DNA of 64,000 nucleotides from Mycolicibacterium elephantis DSM 44368 (GTDB lineage Bacteria > Actinomycetota > Actinomycetes > Mycobacteriales > Mycobacteriaceae): assembly GCF_004014805.1 (NCBI RefSeq), contig NZ_ATDN01000012.1:124001-188000 (forward strand). Direction: 5' to 3'. The first letter of the stretch is position 1. Every line of letters starts with the position of its first letter. The translations under genes were made by a program, and so were the position numbers. Of this stretch, positions 59,105-64,000 are shown one piece after another. The notes beneath the pieces are model-generated. The model was given only the letters and a program-made list of their open reading frames with translations, made no database searches and was not told the origin of the DNA.

Positions 59105-60369
59105 CGTTTCCGGCCGGACAATTCGTTGTGGCGCGCCATGAACGCGACCGCCTTGCGCCGCAACTCCTCGTCGGGTTCCGGAAGCACGACCGGCCCGAGT
59201 TCCCGGCTGGGCAGCGCCACCGTCGCGGTTGCCGGCGCGGTGATCTCACCGCGCTGACTGGTGGCCCGGAATTCGACGTCGACGACGCCGTTGCCGTTCT
59301 CGATGCGCTTGCCGACCACCTCGCCGGTGATGAACTGGGTGTCGCCGATGTAGTTGAACTTGCGCATCTCGTCGTGCTGGCGCACCAACCAGCCGTCGTC
59401 GCCCATCCAGTCGGTGAGGTAGTGCGTCAGCCAGCACTCCCGCATGATTCCGTAGTCGTAGGCCATCGGGTTACCGATCGACTGCGACCATTCGTTCTCC
59501 CAGTGCAGCCGCTGCGCGACGTCCGGGATGCCCGCGGCGTTCTTGATGTAGAACTTGGGCTTCTTCTGCCGGTTCTTGTAACCCACTCGGGTGCCGCCGA
59601 TTCCGTACGGGCCGAAGCCGTATCCCCCGGCGTGGAAGCAGATCATGTCGGTCAGCGTCAGCGGGCCCTTGACCATCTTCGGCAGCGCTTCGCCGACCTC
59701 GACGTCTTCGAAGTAGCGCGGTTCGGCGCCGCGTGGGCCCTCGGCCGCGTAGATCTCGTCGATCTCGGCGATCTGCTCGTCGGTGTACGTCGCGGGCTTG
59801 AGGTCCATGTACTTGCCGCGCTCCCGCGACTTCTTGCGTTCGGTGGCGATCAGGATGGTGCGCTCGATCGCGACGATCTCGGCGCGCTGGTTGACCCGCA
59901 CGGCCCGGCGGACCCGGATGACCGAGCGACCGGCGTACTCGCTTGACTTGACCTCGGTGGACTCCATACCGCCGAACCCGAACAGCTGGTCGCCGGGACG
60001 CACCGGTTTGAACCATTCGGTGTCCTGGCCGGAAACGAAAAGGTGCACACCGGAGAACAATCCCTTGGTGGCCTTGCGGATGTCCTCGGGGATCGGGTCT
60101 CCGAGCATCTTCTTCGACAATGAGGAATGGATCATCGGCGGCGCGATCGGACCGCCCCACCGCGTCGTGGCCGCGTAGTCCGGGTCGACGTAGAGCGGAT
60201 TGTCGTCGCCGTATCCGATCGCGAACTGACGGATCGTGTCGACGCTGCATTCGCGGTGGTGTTCGTCGATGCTGATCGGCGCGTCGATGCCGATCAGCAG
60301 TTTGGCGCGCTCGATATCCTCGTCTTTGATCGCGTGATCGAAGTCTCGGGCCTGTTCGGTCTGGGTCAT
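59101..60369 (-). CDS. Double-hotdog MaoC/FAS1-like dehydratase domain protein
   Basis: A 422-residue protein with two hotdog units. The N-terminal FAS1-like dehydratase unit carries SVDTIRQFAIGYGDDNPLYVD and APPMIHSS. The C-terminal unit carries YFEDVEVGEALPKMVKGPLT and DMICFHAGG. MaoC-type hydrolyases add water to 2-enoyl-CoAs, and this two-domain architecture occurs in mycobacterial lipid or steroid catabolic clusters. The ATG (60369) begins one base after the P450 stop. Confidence 0.86.
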   Translation of the reverse strand: MTQTEQARDFDHAIKDEDIERAKLLIGIDAPISIDEHHRECSVDTIRQFAIGYGDDNPLYVDPDYAATTRWGGPIAPPMIHSSLSKKMLGDPIPEDIRKATKGLFSGVHLFVSGQDTEWFKPVRPGDQLFGFGGMESTEVKSSEYAGRSVIRVRRAVRVNQRAEIVAIERTILIATERKKSRERGKYMDLKPATYTDEQIAEIDEIYAAEGPRGAEPRYFEDVEVGEALPKMVKGPLTLTDMICFHAGGYGFGPYGIGGTRVGYKNRQKKPKFYIKNAAGIPDVAQRLHWENEWSQSIGNPMAYDYGIMRECWLTHYLTDWMGDDGWLVRQHDEMRKFNYIGDTQFITGEVVGKRIENGNGVVDVEFRATSQRGEITAPATATVALPSRELGPVVLPEPDEELRRKAVAFMARHNELSGRKR

Positions 60370-60370
60370 G

Positions 60371-61597
60371 TCAGTACATCCGTATCGGTAGGTTGATCAG
60401 TCCTCGCAGCGACGCAGTGGGCTTGTACCGCAGGCTTTCCCGCGGCGCCAGCGGTTCCCAGTGGTCGAAGCGTTGCAACAGGGTGGAAAGCGCGATGCGG
60501 CCCTCCAGCCGGGCCAGCTGGTGGCCCAGGCAGTAGTGGATACCGAACGCGAACGCCAAGTGCCGGTTGGGCTTCCGCGTGAGGATCAAGGATTCGGGAT
60601 CCTCGAAGACCGCTTCGTCGTAGTTCGCGGACGTGATCGAGCCGATCACCTGGGAGCCGCGCGGAATCGGCATACCGCCGATCTCCATGTCCGCCATCGC
60701 GAATCGCGCGGCGCCGTCGGCGACCGGTGAGGTGAAGCGCAGCAGTTCCTCGATCGCGGTGGTCTCCAGGAGTTCCGGTTGCGCCCGCAGCTGGGCCAGT
60801 TGTTCCGGATGCTCGATGAGCGCCAGCACGCTGCTGCCGATCAGGTTGGCCGTGGTGTCGTGGCCGGCCAGCAGCAACAGGAACACCATGGAGACCAGCT
60901 CGCGGTGGCTGAGCCGGTCCCCGCCCTCGTTGGCGCGGATGAGCTCGGAGATCAGGCCGTCGTCAGGACGTCGCCGCCGGTCGTCGATCATCGCCTCGAA
61001 CAGCTTGGCGAGCTTGCGCGCCGTCGGGTAGCCGCGCATCATCTTGTGCTGCTCGTTGCCCAGCTTCTCCACCAGCATGTGGAACATGTCGCGGTCCTCG
61101 TCGGGGACGCCGAGCATGGTGGCGATCACCGCGAGCGGAAGCCGGACGGCGTAGGCGTGCACCAGGTCGACCTCGCGCTTGGCCGCGACGTCGTCGGCCA
61201 GCTGCTCGGCGATCTTGGCGATGTCGGGTGCCATGGTGCTGACGAGCTTGGGGGTGAAGGCCTTGTGCACCAGGGTGCGTAGCCGCTTGTGGTCCGGATC
61301 GTCCTTGAACACCATGGTCTGGGCCAGCATTCGCAGGCTCGGCGGCAGCAACCAGATGAACTTGCCCGCAGGCGAGTTCTTCAGGACGTCGGTGGAGAAC
61401 CTGTCGTCGCTGTGCAGGGTCATGACGTCGTCGTGGCGGGTCAACAGGTAGCCGCCCTGGCCCTGCAGGAGACCTTTGGCGGTCGCCCACGACACCGGCT
61501 GGTGCTTGCGCAGGTATGCGAACCGCGCATGCGGGGTGTCCAGCATCTCGCGCGAACCCAGATCGGTCTTCTCAAGCGAGTCAATCACTTTGGACAT
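60371..61597 (-). CDS. Cytochrome P450
   Basis: A 408-residue soluble P450 with I-helix AGHDTT, K-helix EELLRF and haem loop FAFGIHYCLGHQLARLE. It is the first gene of the minus-strand operon running through the dehydratase, hydratase, phosphotransferase and double ACAD genes. That suggests it hydroxylates the hydrophobic substrate at the start of the pathway. The promoter lies in the 171-bp divergent gap shared with the plus-strand enoyl-CoA hydratase gene. Confidence 0.93.
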   Translation of the reverse strand: MSKVIDSLEKTDLGSREMLDTPHARFAYLRKHQPVSWATAKGLLQGQGGYLLTRHDDVMTLHSDDRFSTDVLKNSPAGKFIWLLPPSLRMLAQTMVFKDDPDHKRLRTLVHKAFTPKLVSTMAPDIAKIAEQLADDVAAKREVDLVHAYAVRLPLAVIATMLGVPDEDRDMFHMLVEKLGNEQHKMMRGYPTARKLAKLFEAMIDDRRRRPDDGLISELIRANEGGDRLSHRELVSMVFLLLLAGHDTTANLIGSSVLALIEHPEQLAQLRAQPELLETTAIEELLRFTSPVADGAARFAMADMEIGGMPIPRGSQVIGSITSANYDEAVFEDPESLILTRKPNRHLAFAFGIHYCLGHQLARLEGRIALSTLLQRFDHWEPLAPRESLRYKPTASLRGLINLPIRMY

Positions 61598-61750
61598 GGT
61601 TACTCCCGTCCGTGGTCACCGGAACTGGACTCGAACATCGCGACGTCTGGCCCGCCGACAGGCTCGGCGGCCGATGCGAAGAGCAGCGCGGCACGCGCGT
61701 GCGGGCTCTCCAAGGTCGACTTCTCCGTATCTCAACTGGGCTCGGATCCT

Positions 61751-61770
61751 ATTAGTACACTGATTACTAT
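61751..61770. promoter_or_regulatory. Shared catabolic-island operator/promoter motif, site 2
   Basis: ATTAGTACACTGATTACTAT contains the reverse complement of TAATCAGTGTACT found at 54214-54232, with TAGTA/TACTA half-sites. A TANNNT hexamer (TACACT, 61756-61761) lies seven bases before the ATG at 61769, indicating a probable leaderless promoter that a bound repressor would block. Confidence 0.7.
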
Positions 61771-62602
61771 GATTTCCGCTACCCCCCACGATCAAGTGCC
61801 CACGGACGGGGTCGACGCGGCCCGGCTGCAGGACATCGAGTTCGGCGTCGACGACCACGTCGCCACCATCACTTTGAACCGTCCGGACGCGCTGAATGCG
61901 GTTTCCGCTCAAATGGCCGCCGAGCTGGCGTGGGCGTGGCAGACGGTGCGCGACGACGACGAGGTCCATTCGGTGGTGCTGCGGGCCGCCGGCGACCGCG
62001 CGTTCTGCACCGGCGTCGACGTCAAGGGCGACGGCAACTGGTTCTTCCGCTCCAACGTGTGGAACACCTTCGACCCGGGCACGGTGATATCGCCGAAGAT
62101 CGTGCACCGCTGTTGGAAACCGGTGATCACCGCGGTGCACGGGTTCGCGGCCGGCGGCGCGCAGTATCTGCTCAACGAGTCCGACATCATCATCTGCTCC
62201 GAGGACGCGAGTTTCTTTGACCCGCATGCCAACGCCTCGATCGTCTCGGCCCTCGAGCCGATCGGCATGCTGCACCGCGGTGTGCCGCTGGGCGAGGTGC
62301 TGCGGTGGGCGCTGATGGGAACCGAGGAGCGCATCTCCGCGGCGACGGCCATGCGGATCGGGCTGGTGTCCGAAGTCGTGCCCCGCGAGGAGCTGTGGGA
62401 CCGGGCGCAGGCGATCGCGGCGTCCATCGCGGCGCGCAACCCGACCGCGATCCAGGGCAGCGTGCGGGCGATATGGGAATCTCTAGACATGACCAGGTCG
62501 ACCGCGCTGCACAACGGCATGGCCTACACCCACATCGGCAACCCGCCGCTCGCCGAGCGCCGGTCGGCACCGCGCCGCAACGGGCCGCCCACCTATCGGT
62601 GA
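61769..62602 (+). CDS. Enoyl-CoA hydratase/isomerase
   Basis: A 277-residue crotonase-family protein: ITLNRPDALNAVS, oxyanion-hole segment AFCTGVDVKGDG and HGFAAGGAQYLLNESD. The start MISATPHDQVP (ATG 61769) has no Shine-Dalgarno. A -10-like hexamer seven bases upstream supports leaderless initiation there. The frame is open further upstream but not conserved-looking. It lies five bases from the GntR regulator gene, so the two are cotranscribed. Confidence 0.9.
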   Translation: MISATPHDQVPTDGVDAARLQDIEFGVDDHVATITLNRPDALNAVSAQMAAELAWAWQTVRDDDEVHSVVLRAAGDRAFCTGVDVKGDGNWFFRSNVWNTFDPGTVISPKIVHRCWKPVITAVHGFAAGGAQYLLNESDIIICSEDASFFDPHANASIVSALEPIGMLHRGVPLGEVLRWALMGTEERISAATAMRIGLVSEVVPREELWDRAQAIAASIAARNPTAIQGSVRAIWESLDMTRSTALHNGMAYTHIGNPPLAERRSAPRRNGPPTYR

Positions 62603-62606
62603 CGCC

Positions 62607-64000
62607 TTGAACCCCGAACGAATCGGACCCCGCGTCGACTCGCGCCGGGCCAAGCTGGCCGGGCGCGCGGCCGAGCAGATCGTCAACGACGTGGTCGAGC
62701 TGGGCTGGCCGGTCGGCCAGGTGCTGGGGTCGGAGACCGAACTCCTCGAACGGTACGGAGTCAGCCGCGCCGTGCTGCGTGAGGCGATCCGGCTCGTCGA
62801 ACATCAGCGGGTGGCGCGGATGCGCCGGGGCACTGGCGGCGGCCTGGTCATCGACGAACCCGACGTCGACGCCGTCATCGGGCCCGCGGTCATCTATCTG
62901 CTGCGCGTCGGCGCCACCCTCGACGAGATCTTCGACACCAGAATCCTGCTCGAGGAGCTCGCCGCCGAACTCGCCACGCAACGCATCGCCGAGGCCGACC
63001 AGGCGGCCGTTCGTGACACCGTGGACCGGGAAGCCGAAGGCCGGCTCACCGATTTCCGGGAGCTGCACACCCAGCTTGCCGTCCTGTCGGGCAACCCCGT
63101 GCTCGAGCTGTTCGTCGAAACCTTCTCCCGGGTCTGCAATTTCCACTTCAGCGACGTCGCCCGCCTGCCCGCCGACATCGACCGCGCAGTGCTGCGGGCG
63201 CATCGCGGCATCGCCAAGGCGGTGCTGGCCAACGATCCCGCCCTGGCCCGCGAACGGATGCGCCGCCATCTGCGCGCCGAGGCCGACTTCATCCGGGCGC
63301 AGCCGGCGACCGTGCAGCGGCTGGACCCCGACGTCGCGCTCGCCGGCACGCTCGGTGACAAGCGCGGCGAAGCGCTCGCCCGGCAGATCTTCGCCGAGCT
63401 CACCACCTCTGGCGCGACGCCGGGCACGTTCGTCGGATCCGAGGCCGCGCTGATGGAGAAGTACCGCGCCAGCCGCGCCGTCGTGCGCGAGGCCATCCGG
63501 ATCCTGGAGTACCACCAGATCGCGCTGACCCGGCGGGGTCCGGGCGGCGGCTTGTTCGTCACCGAGCCCGACATCTCCGCCGTCGTCGACATCTTCACGA
63601 TCTATCTGCGCAGGCATGGTGTCAAGGTCCGGCACATCGCGGACCTGCGGGTCGGGCTGGAACTGGCGGTGGTGGAGCGGGCCGCCGAGGCGCTGAAGTC
63701 GGGTGGTGCGAATTCGGCTGCCATCGAGGCCGCTCTGCGCGCGGAGTCCGAACACGGCCCCGCGACGGCGTTCGGCCACGGCGAGGACTTCCACTCGATG
63801 CTGGGCCGGCTCACCGGCAACCGCGCGCTGAGCCTGGTGCACGGCGTCACGATGCGGCTCGGCTGGCAGTTCTTCTCGCAGTTCGCAATTGAAGATCCGC
63901 GGGTGGGCGCGATGTCTCAGGAGCTGCCGTCCACGGTGGTGCCCGCCCACCAGAGCATCGCCGACGCCCTGCTGGCCGGCGACGCCGAGTTGGCGGTGGC
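62607..64000 (+). CDS. Double GntR/FadR-type transcriptional regulator (two HTH-FCD units), cut by window end
   Basis: At least 464 residues. Unit 1 (about 1-235): winged helix LGSETELLERYGVSRAVLREAI and an FCD ligand domain (TRILLEELAAELA, DFRELHTQLAVLSGNPVLE). Unit 2 (about 245 onward): FVGSEAALMEKYRASRAVVREA and a second FCD region (DLRVGLELAVVERAAE, FHSMLGRLTGNRALS). It begins with TTG (62607) after a GGTGA, five bases after the enoyl-CoA hydratase stop. It is the only local regulator cotranscribed with the island, so it may bind the shared promoter motif. Confidence 0.88.
   Translation, partial: MNPERIGPRVDSRRAKLAGRAAEQIVNDVVELGWPVGQVLGSETELLERYGVSRAVLREAIRLVEHQRVARMRRGTGGGLVIDEPDVDAVIGPAVIYLLRVGATLDEIFDTRILLEELAAELATQRIAEADQAAVRDTVDREAEGRLTDFRELHTQLAVLSGNPVLELFVETFSRVCNFHFSDVARLPADIDRAVLRAHRGIAKAVLANDPALARERMRRHLRAEADFIRAQPATVQRLDPDVALAGTLGDKRGEALARQIFAELTTSGATPGTFVGSEAALMEKYRASRAVVREAIRILEYHQIALTRRGPGGGLFVTEPDISAVVDIFTIYLRRHGVKVRHIADLRVGLELAVVERAAEALKSGGANSAAIEAALRAESEHGPATAFGHGEDFHSMLGRLTGNRALSLVHGVTMRLGWQFFSQFAIEDPRVGAMSQELPSTVVPAHQSIADALLAGDAELAV

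Overview
The window is high-GC chromosomal DNA from a mycobacterium, most likely an environmental fast grower (Mycolicibacterium-like). The genus is inferred from mycolic-acid methyltransferases, a KasA/KasB-type ketoacyl synthase, an MmpL transporter, WS/DGAT, two PknE/F-like Ser/Thr kinases, F420- and mycofactocin-type oxidoreductases, an LppZ-like lipoprotein and a dense fatty/steroid-acid catabolic cluster. I see no insertion sequence, prophage, CRISPR array or rRNA.

1-8.7 kb: a truncated WS/DGAT, a cyclic-nucleotide-binding protein, an M15 peptidase flanked by two copies of a covarying palindrome, and a DUF1361 membrane protein. These are followed by a four-gene overlapping operon (MmpL transporter, type III polyketide synthase, ICMT-like methyltransferase, FAD oxidoreductase) that fits a polyketide-quinone or phenolic-lipid pathway, and a SodC lipoprotein with a long Thr/Pro tail.

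8.7-18.5 kb: a complete selenocysteine system and its client. A formate dehydrogenase operon (alpha with in-frame UGA and SECIS hairpin, beta with four [4Fe-4S] motifs, NrfD-type gamma) lies downstream of selA-selB. tRNA-Sec and selD follow, with a DUF488 gene in between.

18.5-35 kb: a 58-bp tandem repeat, a DUF4185 exoprotein, a DesA3-like desaturase, a cold-shock protein, a DUF5994 protein coupled to a 46-codon ORF, two Ser/Thr kinases (one fused to a periplasmic amino-acid-binding domain), a secreted S15/CocE-type hydrolase, a P450, an LppZ-like lipoprotein, a flavin monooxygenase, and a flippase-type protein with a degenerate kinase-like domain.

35-49 kb: two mycolate methyltransferase paralogues, the second lacking conserved active-site residues, converge on a ketoacyl synthase whose nucleophilic Cys is replaced by Asp. 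Then come DUF2237, two Ddn-like flavin/F420 proteins, a eukaryote-type tandem-duplicated phosphofructokinase, PhyH dioxygenase, a carotenoid oxygenase with a divergent TetR gene and a perfect operator palindrome, tRNA-Tyr, a YajQ protein, and a DUF2236 oxygenase with a divergent TetR gene.

48.6-64 kb: an acyl-CoA catabolic island in two opposing operon sets (AveC-like, LLM, mycofactocin-type SDR, acyl-CoA synthetase, Ltp2-like thiolase / OB-fold protein; fused double acyl-CoA dehydrogenase, phosphotransferase, enoyl-CoA hydratase, double-hotdog dehydratase, P450 / enoyl-CoA hydratase and a double GntR-FCD regulator cut by the window end). Its two divergent promoters share a 13-bp identical motif that overlaps the predicted -10 elements of apparently leaderless genes, suggesting one regulon.
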